Shown here: piece after piece, positions 14,558 through 24,813 of the stretch | Layout: every line of letters starts with the position of its first letter | How positions within the stretch are numbered: position 1 is the first letter of the stretch | From: Planotetraspora phitsanulokensis | GTDB lineage: Bacteria > Actinomycetota > Actinomycetes > Streptosporangiales > Streptosporangiaceae | Direction of reading: 5' to 3' | Length of the DNA: 64,000 nt | Assembly (NCBI RefSeq): GCF_016863295.1 | Contig: NZ_BOOP01000004.1 | Location: 124,001 to 188,000 of the forward strand | The notes under the pieces: generated by a model | What the model was told of the DNA's origin: nothing | What the model saw: the letters and a program-made list of their open reading frames with translations, nothing else | Database searches by the model: none | Program-made: the position numbers and the translations under genes

Positions 14558-17347
14558 TCACCGTGCCGGGACCTCCAGGTCGTCCAGCATCGCGGAGTAA
14601 CGCCTGCGCGCCCTCACCGCAGCCATCACGTCGCCGAGCCGGTCGTAGGCGTCGATGAGGGTCCGCCACGCCGGGTCGTGCCACTCGTCGATCTCCAGGC
14701 ATCGGACGGCCGCGAGCACCGCCGCGTCCGGCCGTCCCGCCGCCAGCCGCAGGGCCGCCAGTTCACCCGCGCACTCGGCCGCCTGGGTGCGCAGCACCTC
14801 CCTCTCGTGCACGACCCACTCCGCTGCGCCGTCCTCGGGAAGCAGATCGCCGCCGTACATCGCGAGCAGGCTCTCCAGAGCCGGGGCCGTGCGCGGCCCG
14901 CGCAGCGCCCGGCGGAACTCGGCGACGTCGCAGGGAGCGTCGAGGAGATACGCCTCCCCTCGCCGGGCGACCACGCCCGCCAGGCGGTGGGCGGCCAGTG
15001 AGGTACGCAACGCCGACAGCGCGACGTGCAGGCCGCGCGTGGCCGCCGCGGGGTCGCTCTCGGGCCACAGCGCCGCGAGCAGCACGTCGCGGTGCACCGG
15101 GCGGCCCGCGTTGACCGCGAGCAGGCGCAGCACGGTGCGCGCCTTCGGGCGCACGCCGGACAGGTCCAGCGCCTGTCCGGCGGCCTCTACGGCGAAACCG
15201 CCGAAGCAGCGGACCACCAGGTCGCCCTCCTCCGGCAGGCCGGGTGCCCGCGCAGATCCGTGCTCCGGCGGGCGGGGATCGTCCGGCACGCGCGCGGCCT
15301 GCTCGGGGCGGAACGCGTGAACGGTGCGCGCGACCGCTGAGAGCGTCCGCGCGGCGGGCACTCCTGCGCTCCTCGCCTGCGCGTCCGCCCGCCTCGCCTC
15401 CTCAGAGCCCGCCCCTGCGAGCACGCCGTGCACGGCGCCGGCCCAGGCGGCGAACACGCCCGCGCCCAGGGGCCGGGCCAGCCGGACGACCTCGTCGGCG
15501 GCCTCCCCCGCTGGCCGGCCCCACACCAGGTCGGCGGCGCACCACACGGACGCGGCCAGCAACGCCCCCCACGGATCGTGGTCACGCTCGCATTCCTCCG
15601 CGATCCTGCGGGCCTCCTTCCTGTCGGGCTCCGACCCGCCGAGTGCGGGCGCGACCCTCGCCATCCGCGACAACCAGGGCAGGCGGGCCCGCTCGGCGTC
15701 GTCGGCGAGCCTCTCCAACTCGACGGTGGCGCCGGCATCCCCGTCGGCCGCCGCGAAGGCTCCGCGTACGAGCCGCAGCGCCAGGCCGTCCAGATCGAGG
15801 GCGTCCGGATCGGCGGTCGCGGCCAGCCGCCGCGCGGCGGCCAGGTCCCCGGAGAGCAGCCGCGCGGCGAGCACGGCCACCGGCCGCGAGCCGCTCACCT
15901 CGCCGGGGTTCGCCCGGGTCGCCGCGCGCAGTTCGGCCGTCCAGTGCGGAGGTGTGCCGCCGACGGGGGCGCGGGGCGACCATGTGGCGGCGAGTGCGCG
16001 ATGGCGCCTGCAGGCCGCGAGCGTCGAGGGATGCCGCGCCCGCTGCTCCGCCTGCCGCAGGACGTCCACGGCCTGGTCGACCCGCCCGCGGCTGAAGAGA
16101 TGACGGCCCTGCGCGAGGAGCAGCAGGGGTTCCTCCGCGACCAGCCAGGCGGGCAGCTCGTCATGCCAGAGATCGCCCTCCTCCCGTGACCCCGCTTCCC
16201 ACGGGCTCGTGACAGGACCCGCGTCGGGTGAGCGCGCCTCTCCTGGTCCCTCGCCGAGCCCGGTCTTCGGGATGAGACGCCGTACGGCAGGCCAGTCGGC
16301 GGCCCGCGCGTACGCCTGCGCGGCGTCCGCGTAGGCGCCTTCGGCCTCGAGCAGGGCGGCGGCTCTGCCATGCCACTCCCTGGCGCCCTGCTCCCCGAGA
16401 TCCTCGGCGAGCTCGATCTCCAGATGCGCGCGCAGCGCCTCGTGATAGCGGAAGGTGCGCCCGTGGTCGGGGCTGAGCGTGAACGCCTGGAGGGCGGCGA
16501 GCCGGTGAAGGTGGTGGCGGGCGTCATCGGTGCCGAGCAGCAGGTCGCACCGCTCCGCCGTCAACACGGTGAAGACGCACGTGCGCACCAGGAAGTCCCG
16601 CGCGCCGTCGGGGAGGTCGCCGAGGACGGTCCGCGCCAGATACGCCTGCGACTGCGGAAGCCTGCCGTCCAGGGCGCGGACGGCCGCTTGGCGTTCCCCC
16701 TGCGACCGCCCGGACGTCGACAGGTGGAACATGTGCAGCCCGGCCGCCCAGCCGCCCGCCCTCCTGGTCAGGACGGCCGCGTCCTCAGGCAGCAACGTCT
16801 CCGCGTAGACGTCGCGGAACAGGCGCTCCACCTCCCACGTGCGGAAACGCAGCGCGTCCTGCCCGACGAGGTTCACCGGGCCGAGTTCGTGCCGATGCAG
16901 GTTGATGGCGGGCATCCGGCGGCTCGCGAGCACGGCCTGGACGGGCGCTGCGCTCAGCAGGCGCTCGATGTGGGTCTCGGCGGCCGTGCCGTACAGGTAG
17001 TGGAGGTCGTCCACGACCAGAAGGCCGCCGGGAGGGATCCCCCGGGACGCGTCCACCAGCGCGGCGGCGTCCCCGCCCGGATCGGACAGGACCGGATCGG
17101 GCAGAAGCGGAGCGAGGGCGGTCCTGAGCCGGCGCGCCAGTGCCGCCGGGGCGGCGTCGCCGGGCTCGAGACGGAGCCAGGCCACCGGACCGGGAAAGCT
17201 CGCGGCGTGGTGGGCCAGCAGCGTCGTCTTCCCGCACCCCGCGGGCGCGGCGACCACCGTCACCCGCCGCGCCGATTCTTTCCCCGGCGCTCCGCACAGC
17301 TCGGCCACCAGCCGGCTCCGCACCAGCCCGTCCCGCTCCCGCACCAT
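14558..17347 (-). CDS. ATPase-TPR-BTAD (SARP-type) transcriptional regulator
   Basis: A 929-residue regulator. Residues 34-41 are a Walker A (APAGCGKT), and VVDDLH near 111-116 is Walker B, in a MalT/LuxR-like STAND ATPase. A helical TPR-like stretch fills residues 300-690. A winged helix follows at about 705-785 (VVRCFGGFAVEAAGQALDLS and LLALWPESDP-like), with a BTAD domain at 790-925. This is the reverse of the usual AfsR order, which starts with the HTH-BTAD. Such proteins activate secondary-metabolism or stress genes. The open frame continues upstream, but that part is shadow coding of the FtsX gene; the ATG at 17347 is preferred. Confidence 0.87.
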   Translation of the reverse strand: MVRERDGLVRSRLVAELCGAPGKESARRVTVVAAPAGCGKTTLLAHHAASFPGPVAWLRLEPGDAAPAALARRLRTALAPLLPDPVLSDPGGDAAALVDASRGIPPGGLLVVDDLHYLYGTAAETHIERLLSAAPVQAVLASRRMPAINLHRHELGPVNLVGQDALRFRTWEVERLFRDVYAETLLPEDAAVLTRRAGGWAAGLHMFHLSTSGRSQGERQAAVRALDGRLPQSQAYLARTVLGDLPDGARDFLVRTCVFTVLTAERCDLLLGTDDARHHLHRLAALQAFTLSPDHGRTFRYHEALRAHLEIELAEDLGEQGAREWHGRAAALLEAEGAYADAAQAYARAADWPAVRRLIPKTGLGEGPGEARSPDAGPVTSPWEAGSREEGDLWHDELPAWLVAEEPLLLLAQGRHLFSRGRVDQAVDVLRQAEQRARHPSTLAACRRHRALAATWSPRAPVGGTPPHWTAELRAATRANPGEVSGSRPVAVLAARLLSGDLAAARRLAATADPDALDLDGLALRLVRGAFAAADGDAGATVELERLADDAERARLPWLSRMARVAPALGGSEPDRKEARRIAEECERDHDPWGALLAASVWCAADLVWGRPAGEAADEVVRLARPLGAGVFAAWAGAVHGVLAGAGSEEARRADAQARSAGVPAARTLSAVARTVHAFRPEQAARVPDDPRPPEHGSARAPGLPEEGDLVVRCFGGFAVEAAGQALDLSGVRPKARTVLRLLAVNAGRPVHRDVLLAALWPESDPAAATRGLHVALSALRTSLAAHRLAGVVARRGEAYLLDAPCDVAEFRRALRGPRTAPALESLLAMYGGDLLPEDGAAEWVVHEREVLRTQAAECAGELAALRLAAGRPDAAVLAAVRCLEIDEWHDPAWRTLIDAYDRLGDVMAAVRARRRYSAMLDDLEVPAR

Positions 17348-17412
17348 GCCGCCCAGCGTGACCCCGGACCCGGGGGCGGCGCATGAGTAGCCCCCTACCC
17401 AACCGTCAAGGG

Positions 17413-19770
17413 CTATTCCGTGCGCAGCCCCTCCGGCCGGGTCAGCCGCCACAGTGTCGGCAGGCTCAGCCCGGTCACCAGCAGCACCACGGCCGCGCCG
17501 AGGCCGGCCGACCAGCCGACCGCCGGCCAGCTGACGGAGACCTCCACGCTGACCATGCGGAGCAGGACGATCCCGAGGCCGAGTCCGAAGCACACCGCGA
17601 GGGCCAGACCGACCAGGACCGGAACGACGGTCTGCCAGAGCACCGACCAGGTCAGCGAACCGCGGCGGACGCCGACGGCGACCAGCATGGCCAGCAGCCT
17701 GCGCCGTTCCCTGAGCTGTTCCAGGACTCCGACCAGCATGCTCGCGGCGATCAACAGCAGGGTCACCACGATCCCGACGTAGAGACCGCGCCGGATGCCG
17801 TCGAACCTCCTCGCCACCTCGGTGGCGGACAGGACGCCGACCGAGCCGAGCGGGTCGATCCGCGCGGCCGTGTTCCGCAGCCGCTCCACCGCGTCGGGAT
17901 CGTGCGGCGCGAGGCTGACGAACGTCATGGCGACGAGCCCGGACCGGCGACCCGTGTCGATGACGCCGGGGGTGACCAGGATGGACTCGGAGGACGAGAT
18001 GGGAGCGTCCTGACGCGCCGGCACCGTCCTGGCGCCGGACGGCACCGTCCACGCCGGGCCGCCGTCGACCGAGGTCACCCGGGATCCGGGGCGGAAGGCG
18101 GCCTCGCCGGACGGATCGCCTGGGCCTGCGTGGACGAGGAAGACCTCCCCGTCGGAGCACTCGCCGAGGTGGGCGAACTCGGCCAGTGCGGAGCAGTCGC
18201 CGATCCGGAGATCGGCGACCGGCGGCGGGGCCCCGTCCGCGGGCGGTTTCCCGTTCACCGTGTCCGTGAGCGTCCCCGCGGCTCCGGTCACGCCCGGGGT
18301 GGCGCGCAGCCGGGCCACGGTCTCCTCGATGCCCGCGGACGCCCCGGCGGACACCTGGGTGCGGACCACCGCCTGCGCCCGCGCGGTGTTCTCACCCGTC
18401 GAGGTGACCGACCTGCTCTGCACCCCCGCGAACAACATCTGCAGGCCGATGGTGCCCGCGACCGCGACCGCGATCCCGTTGACCAGCCGGGCCGATGTCG
18501 CGCTGTCGAACTGGAGCCGGCGCACGGCGAGCTGCCAGGCGACCGGCCCGCCCCGCAGAGGCCGTACGACCAGGTCGATCAGCCAGGGCAGCAGGGCCAC
18601 CGCGCCGACCAGTAACAGGACGGCCCCCGCCGCGGCCTGGTACTGGCCGGCGACCGCGCTCCCGTCGAAGCCGCCGATCATCGGCACGAGCAGGACGAGG
18701 CCGGCCCCGGGCAGGATCAGCCGCCACCAGAGCCGCCGGCGGGCCGTGGCCGCCCGCCGTGCGACGCCGAGCGGCTCGACGGAGACCCCTCGCAACGCGA
18801 TGAGGCTCACCACGACCGCGACCAGCGGCACGGCCACCGCGATCGCCGTGACCAGCGGGAGGTTGGGGCGCACGTCCCCGGCGTACACGCTGATGTCCCA
18901 GAGGGTGACCAGCGGGACGATCTGCCGCCCGGCGAGGAAGAACGCCGCGCCGGCGGCGAGGCCGAGGACCGCCCCCGCCGTCGCCTCGCCCGCGGCGATC
19001 CGCCGAGTCATCCGGAGGTCGGCTCCGATCAGCCGGAGCGCCGCCAGCCGCCGGTCACGGCGTTCGCCGCCGAACCGCACCGCGGCGGCGAGGAAGACCC
19101 CGGTGGGCAACAGCAGCACCACGAAGATGATCACAACGAGGAGGGTGAGCAGCGGACCGAGCCCCTCCCGCTCCGTGGGGAAGGAGCCGAAGGCGTCGAG
19201 TCTGGTCGCCCGGTCGGCGGTCAGCGTGTCACTGCCCAGGTAGTACGCGAGCTCACCCGGCCCGGTGAGGCCCGCAGGCGCGATCATCCCGACGACCCGC
19301 GCGCCACCGAGCCGCGGGGCGAACAGGGGACCGTCCGGCGAGGCGAGCACCTCCTGCAACGCCGGGGAGACGACCGCTTCGCCGGGCCCGGGAATCGCCG
19401 GGACACCCGGCGGAACCGGCGCCCTCGGCCCCTCCGCGCGCAGGACGCGCCCCCGCACCTGGCTGTCGCGGAAGACCGTGTCGGCGGTCCCGACGAGCAC
19501 CGTGCGATCAGACGCGGGAATCTCGCCGATCCCGTAGTCGGTGCGTGCGTCGTTCCTCACGTCCCTGGCCTGCAACGCGCCCGGCACCGCGGCGGCCAGC
19601 AGGAGCAGCGCCACGCCGATGCCCACGCCGAGCGCGGTGAGGACCGTCCGGGTCCAGCCGTCGCGGCCACCGGTGAACGCGAACCGGGCGCCGAGCAGCA
19701 CATCGTGCAGAACGGCGCTGCCGCCGTGAGACGCGCCGCGCCCGTCCCCGGGTTCGTGCCGGGCGCTCAC
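17413..19770 (-). CDS. FtsX-family ABC transporter permease
   Basis: A 785-residue permease of the MacB/FtsX type. One membrane segment lies at about 42-62, the first FtsX core at about 205-320, a further group of segments at about 345-420 and the second FtsX core at about 675-780. A large extracytoplasmic region with several Pro/Asp-rich loops sits between the two cores. It starts at a GTG overlapping the ATPase stop (GTGA). With the ATPase it probably forms an exporter, or a mechanotransmission-type ABC system, acting on antibiotics or envelope lipids or proteins. Confidence 0.9.
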   Translation of the reverse strand: MSARHEPGDGRGASHGGSAVLHDVLLGARFAFTGGRDGWTRTVLTALGVGIGVALLLLAAAVPGALQARDVRNDARTDYGIGEIPASDRTVLVGTADTVFRDSQVRGRVLRAEGPRAPVPPGVPAIPGPGEAVVSPALQEVLASPDGPLFAPRLGGARVVGMIAPAGLTGPGELAYYLGSDTLTADRATRLDAFGSFPTEREGLGPLLTLLVVIIFVVLLLPTGVFLAAAVRFGGERRDRRLAALRLIGADLRMTRRIAAGEATAGAVLGLAAGAAFFLAGRQIVPLVTLWDISVYAGDVRPNLPLVTAIAVAVPLVAVVVSLIALRGVSVEPLGVARRAATARRRLWWRLILPGAGLVLLVPMIGGFDGSAVAGQYQAAAGAVLLLVGAVALLPWLIDLVVRPLRGGPVAWQLAVRRLQFDSATSARLVNGIAVAVAGTIGLQMLFAGVQSRSVTSTGENTARAQAVVRTQVSAGASAGIEETVARLRATPGVTGAAGTLTDTVNGKPPADGAPPPVADLRIGDCSALAEFAHLGECSDGEVFLVHAGPGDPSGEAAFRPGSRVTSVDGGPAWTVPSGARTVPARQDAPISSSESILVTPGVIDTGRRSGLVAMTFVSLAPHDPDAVERLRNTAARIDPLGSVGVLSATEVARRFDGIRRGLYVGIVVTLLLIAASMLVGVLEQLRERRRLLAMLVAVGVRRGSLTWSVLWQTVVPVLVGLALAVCFGLGLGIVLLRMVSVEVSVSWPAVGWSAGLGAAVVLLVTGLSLPTLWRLTRPEGLRTE

Positions 19771-20450
19771 AGCGTGCGCTCCAGGTCACGTGTGCGGCCG
19801 TCGCGCACCACGACCTCGCGGTCGGAGTAGCCCGCGACGCGTGGCTCGTGCGTGACCAGCACCACGGCGGCACGGGTGTCGCGGGCCGCCGCGGTCAGCA
19901 GCCGCATCACGCGTTCGCCGTTGAGCGAGTCCAGGGCGCCGGTCGGCTCGTCCGCGAAGATCACCCTCGGGCCGGTGACGAGCGCCCGGGCGACGGCCAC
20001 CCGCTGGCCCTGGCCTCCGGACGCCTCCCCGGGCCGCTTGTCCGCGACATCGGCCACCTCCAGGCGCTCCAGCCATTCGGCGGCGCGGCTCTCCGCCTCG
20101 CGGCGGCGGACCCGTTCCATGCGCAGTGGGAGGGCCACGTTCTCCAGGCAGGTGAGCTCCGGGACGAGCTGGCCGAACTGGAAGACGAAGCCGAACCGGG
20201 TACGCCGAAGCGCGCTGCGCTCGGCGTCGGACATCGCCTGGACCTCCCGGCCTTCATAGCGCACGCGACCGGAGTCCGGCCGCACGATGCCCGCGAGGCA
20301 GTGCAGCAGGGTCGACTTGCCCGACCCGGACGGCCCCATGATCGCGACGATCTCCCCCGCGCTCACGGCCAGCGAGGCGCCGTCCAGCGCCGCGGTGGGC
20401 CCGTAGGACTTGTGCAGGTCCTCCGCGGTGAGCAGCGGCGCGGCGGTCAT
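19767..20450 (-). CDS. ABC transporter ATP-binding protein (LolD/MacB type)
   Basis: A 227-residue ATPase. Walker A is GPSGSGKST, the Q-loop is FQFGQLVPELT, the signature is ASGGQGQRVAVARAL (first residue A rather than L), Walker B is VIFADEPTGALD and the switch His is in LVTHEPR. The PTGALD form is typical of ATPases that pair with FtsX-like permeases. It overlaps both neighbours by 4 bases, so PadR, ATPase and permease form one translationally coupled operon. Confidence 0.94.
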   Translation of the reverse strand: MTAAPLLTAEDLHKSYGPTAALDGASLAVSAGEIVAIMGPSGSGKSTLLHCLAGIVRPDSGRVRYEGREVQAMSDAERSALRRTRFGFVFQFGQLVPELTCLENVALPLRMERVRRREAESRAAEWLERLEVADVADKRPGEASGGQGQRVAVARALVTGPRVIFADEPTGALDSLNGERVMRLLTAAARDTRAAVVLVTHEPRVAGYSDREVVVRDGRTRDLERTL

Positions 20451-20971
20451 GCCCGCACCGTCTTCGCGAGCTCGTCGAGCCGTGCGGCCGTCAGCTCCAG
20501 CCAGCGCAGGTCGGCCTCGAGATGGAAGAGCGCGTGGTCGCAGATGAGCTGCTCGGCGAGGTCACCCGCGGTCTTACGGCGGGTCAGCTCACGCATGAGG
20601 CGCAGGTGCTCGGCCCGCTGCACGTCGAGCAGGTCGGCCGCCGACCGGCCGGTCAGCACGGCGAGCACCACCTTGGTGTACAGCGTGTTCTGCAGGTACG
20701 GCTCGGGCTTCTCCGGGGTGGAGAGCCAGCGCTCCACGTCGGTGACCCCCGCGGAGGTGACGGCGTAGCGCTTGCGCTCCGGCCCCTCCCCGGGCTCGAC
20801 GGCGTCGAGTTCGACGAGGCCGTCCTTCAGCAGTCGCGACAACGTCGCGTAGACCTGGCCGTAGTGCAGCGGCCGGGAGTGCCCGAACCGATCGTCGTAC
20901 GCCCGCTTCAGGTCGTATCCGTGGCTGGGACCCTCCTCGAGAAGGCCCAGCAGGGTCTGTCCGATCGACAT
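20447..20971 (-). CDS. PadR family transcriptional regulator
   Basis: A 174-residue PadR-type repressor. The N-terminal winged helix has LGLLEEGPSHGYDLKRAYDDRF, LHYGQVYATLSRLLKDGLV and a wing with KRYAVTSAG. The C-terminal half is the helical dimerisation domain (Vir_act_alpha_C-like). It is first in the operon with the ABC ATPase and FtsX permease, and an inverted repeat just upstream is its likely operator. PadR repressors are often released by the compounds their transporters export. Confidence 0.93.
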   Translation of the reverse strand: MSIGQTLLGLLEEGPSHGYDLKRAYDDRFGHSRPLHYGQVYATLSRLLKDGLVELDAVEPGEGPERKRYAVTSAGVTDVERWLSTPEKPEPYLQNTLYTKVVLAVLTGRSAADLLDVQRAEHLRLMRELTRRKTAGDLAEQLICDHALFHLEADLRWLELTAARLDELAKTVRA

Positions 20972-20981
20972 GCCTCGTGAC

Positions 20982-21011
20982 TATACATGCGGTGTATACC
21001 TGATGTGTATA
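20982..21011 (-). promoter_or_regulatory. PadR operator, three half-sites
   Basis: A perfect inverted repeat TATACA-TGCGG-TGTATA at 20982-20998 is followed by a third half-site TGTATA at 21006-21011. The sites lie 11 bases before the padR start and fit the known PadR consensus of ATACAT/ATGTAT type. They probably mediate autorepression of the operon. Confidence 0.75.
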
Positions 21012-21021
21012 GCAAATGAGG

Positions 21022-21057
21022 TGCTGCTCCTCACCTGATCAGAGGCGAGGAGCAGCA
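21022..21057. terminator. stem-loop terminator after aldO
   Basis: TGCTGCTCCTC (21022-21032) pairs perfectly with GAGGAGCAGCA (21047-21057) around a 14-base loop. It lies 18 bases beyond the end of the alditol oxidase gene, on the side away from that gene's start. Confidence 0.65.
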
Positions 21058-21075
21058 GGACGAGACCGGACGGCC

Positions 21076-22359
<1,284 letters not shown>

Positions 22360-22428
22360 TCAGTTGACGGAGTCGGATCTGCCGTATGTGCACGATAGAG
22401 CACGAGCACAGACGGAGACCGGGCCAGG

Positions 22429-23100
22429 TCAGCCGGTGCCGCCGGGGGAGATCAGGCCGGTCTCGTAGGCGACCACCACGGCTTGCACACGGTCACGCAG
22501 GCCGAGCTTGGACAGGATGCGCGCGACGTGGGTCTTCACCGTGGCCACGCTGAGGGTCAGCCGGTCGGCGAGTTCGGCGTTGCTCAGGCCGGTGGCGAGC
22601 AGGCGCAGCACGTCCAGTTCCCGTGGCGTCAGCTCGGACAGATCGCGGTGGAGGGCGGGCTTCACGTTGTCGCGGAGGGCGAAACGTTCGACCAGGCGGC
22701 GGGTGATGGTGGGCGCGAGCAGGGCGTCGCCGGAGCGCACCATGCGTACCGCGGCCACCAGGTGTTCGGGTGTGACGTCCTTGAGCAGGAACCCGCTCGC
22801 CCCCGCTGCGAGCGCGGCGTACACGTAGTGGTCGAGGTCGTAGGTGGTCAGGATCAGCACGCGGGTGTCCTCGGCGCCGCCCGCGAGGATCCGCCGGGTG
22901 GCTTCGAGGCCGTCCATCTGCGGCATCCGGATGTCCATGAGCACGACGTCGGGCCTGGTACGGCGGACCGCGGCGACGGCTTCGTCCCCGTTGGCGGCCT
23001 CGGCCGCCACTTCGATGCCGTCGGCGGTGAGGATCATGCGGAATCCCGTGCGTACCAGTGCCTGGTCGTCGGCGATGACGGCGCGCAACCGCTCGGTCAT
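22429..23100 (-). CDS. NarL/LuxR family response regulator
   Basis: A 223-residue response regulator. The receiver domain has DD at residues 11-12, the phosphoacceptor Asp56 in VVLMDIRMP, Thr and Lys switch residues (ILTTYD and LLKDV), and a LuxR HTH at the end (LTPRELDVLRLLATGLSNAE and VATVKTHVARIL). The ATG at 23100 is chosen over 23112 because GGAGG sits 5 bases upstream and the ATGA overlap couples it to the kinase gene. Targets are unknown. Confidence 0.93.
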   Translation of the reverse strand: MTERLRAVIADDQALVRTGFRMILTADGIEVAAEAANGDEAVAAVRRTRPDVVLMDIRMPQMDGLEATRRILAGGAEDTRVLILTTYDLDHYVYAALAAGASGFLLKDVTPEHLVAAVRMVRSGDALLAPTITRRLVERFALRDNVKPALHRDLSELTPRELDVLRLLATGLSNAELADRLTLSVATVKTHVARILSKLGLRDRVQAVVVAYETGLISPGGTG

Positions 23101-24584
23101 GTCGTCCTCCATGGGACGCGGGCCTTGATCCGGAATCCGCCCCCGACAGTCCGTCCGGCGTCCAGAGTCCCACCGTAGACGGCGAGCCGCTCGCGCAACC
23201 CGATCAGCCCCCTGCCGTCGCCGGTCCGCGGCCAGGCGCTCCGTGTCCCGCCGGTGTCGGTCACCTCGATCTCCAGCCAGTCGCCGTCATGACCGATCGT
23301 CACCGACGCGGCGGCCCCGGCCGCGTGCTTGATCGTGTTGGTGAGGGCCTCCTGTACGACGCGGTAGGCGGCGAGGTCGATCCCGGGAGGCAGCGGCTCC
23401 GGCGGCGACACCTCGACGCTCACCGGCACGCCGGCGGCGCGGACCCGCTCCACCAGGGCGTCGAGCTGGTCGAGCCCGGGTTGGGGTTCGAGGCCGTCGG
23501 AAGGCCCGTCGAGACGCTCGCCGCCCGGGCCTGCGAGCAGGCCCATGACGTTGCGCAGTTCGGCCATGGCGGCCCGGCCGCCGGACTCGATCGCGAGCAG
23601 AGCCTGCTTCGACTGCTCCGGTTCCACGTCCATGACCTTGCGGGCCGCACCGGCCTGGATCACCATCACGCTGACATTGTGGGTCACCACATCGTGGAGC
23701 TCGGCGGCGATCCGGGAGCGCTCCTCCGCGACGGCCCTGCGCATGGCGTCCGCCTGCGCCTGCTGCAGCTCGGCGAGCCGATGCCGGCTGGCTCCCAGCT
23801 GTCTCCGCCAGAAACGGACGAAGCTCCCGAAGACGCCGACGCTCAGCAGGACGACGAACGGCCCCATCCAATTCGGCAGCCCAGGCGCGACGTCCCGGAA
23901 AGCGCTCCCAGCGAGCACGGCCGCGAGCACGAGGCCACCCATGGCCAGGAGCCGGTTACGGCTGTAGGCGACGGCACCGTACGCGGCGACGGCACAGGTC
24001 AGCACGGTGATCCAGGTCGCACCCGCGTGGGTGGCCAGCGCCGCGGCCAGCACCACCCAGAAGGTGATGAGCGGGTACCGGCGCCGCGCCGCCAGCGGCA
24101 ACGCCGTCAGCGCCACAAGGAACACGGGCGGGTCGTAGGGCCGAGGCTGGGCAGACGCGTCGCCGGACGGGTTGCCAGGAGGTCGGGATGGGACGTCGGG
24201 CAGGACGCGAGGAGGTGGTGGGTGGCCGGTCGGGGGATCAGGAGCGGGCGGGAGATCAGGAACCGGCGCCGGGGGCGGCGGAGCAGGTTGGAGCCGGAAG
24301 TATTCGATCACTTGGGACCGATCCGCATCAGAGTCGTTCACGGAATAGCTCACCGATACGGTCACCGCGATGACCGTCAGGACGATCGCGACCACCACGT
24401 CGGCGGCGAGTGCTCTACGAGACAGCCGTGGAGGTCCTTCGCTGCTCAGCCCCGGCGTCTCCCGGACGCCGCGCCGGTCCGGGTAGTCCAGCCGGCTGTC
24501 CAGGTCGAGCACATGCCGCCACCACGGCAGTCGTTCACCGGTTTCCACCGGCACATTGTCACCGCCTGCCTGTCCATCACGCAT
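23097..24584 (-). CDS. NarL-type sensor histidine kinase with Pro-rich loop
   Basis: A 495-residue membrane kinase. One membrane segment lies at about 60-80. A proline-rich segment at 98-150 (runs of APPPPAPVP and PDPPTGHPPPP) probably faces outside, and four further membrane segments lie at about 151-255. The HisKA_3 dimerisation domain has His297 in AAELHDVVTHN, and a short HATPase_c domain with GLIGLRERL ends the protein. The Pro-rich loop is unusual for this family and may be a wall-spanning or sensing spacer. It is coupled to the response regulator by ATGA. Confidence 0.92.
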   Translation of the reverse strand: MRDGQAGGDNVPVETGERLPWWRHVLDLDSRLDYPDRRGVRETPGLSSEGPPRLSRRALAADVVVAIVLTVIAVTVSVSYSVNDSDADRSQVIEYFRLQPAPPPPAPVPDLPPAPDPPTGHPPPPRVLPDVPSRPPGNPSGDASAQPRPYDPPVFLVALTALPLAARRRYPLITFWVVLAAALATHAGATWITVLTCAVAAYGAVAYSRNRLLAMGGLVLAAVLAGSAFRDVAPGLPNWMGPFVVLLSVGVFGSFVRFWRRQLGASRHRLAELQQAQADAMRRAVAEERSRIAAELHDVVTHNVSVMVIQAGAARKVMDVEPEQSKQALLAIESGGRAAMAELRNVMGLLAGPGGERLDGPSDGLEPQPGLDQLDALVERVRAAGVPVSVEVSPPEPLPPGIDLAAYRVVQEALTNTIKHAAGAAASVTIGHDGDWLEIEVTDTGGTRSAWPRTGDGRGLIGLRERLAVYGGTLDAGRTVGGGFRIKARVPWRTT

Positions 24585-24813
24585 CGGCCGTTGTGACGGG
24601 GCTCATGGTCTTGGGGAGTACATCGCAGGGATGACCTGACGGCCCTTCGTTCTCAGGAGGTACGCGATCTCGGCATGACGGCCGACGCGCACCGGCAAGG
24701 GCGGCGCCTAGTTTCGTTCCCGCCATCACGCCGCTCTGAAGCCGCGACCTCGATGAAGGCATCGCGGCGCTGTTCATGACCACCTTTCGGACCACCTCTC
24801 AGGAGGACACAGC

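Noticed and set aside
17348-18160. Upstream extension of the ATPase-BTAD gene
   Set aside because: It overlaps the FtsX permease, contains no domain and the ATG at 17347 precedes the Walker A at the expected distance.
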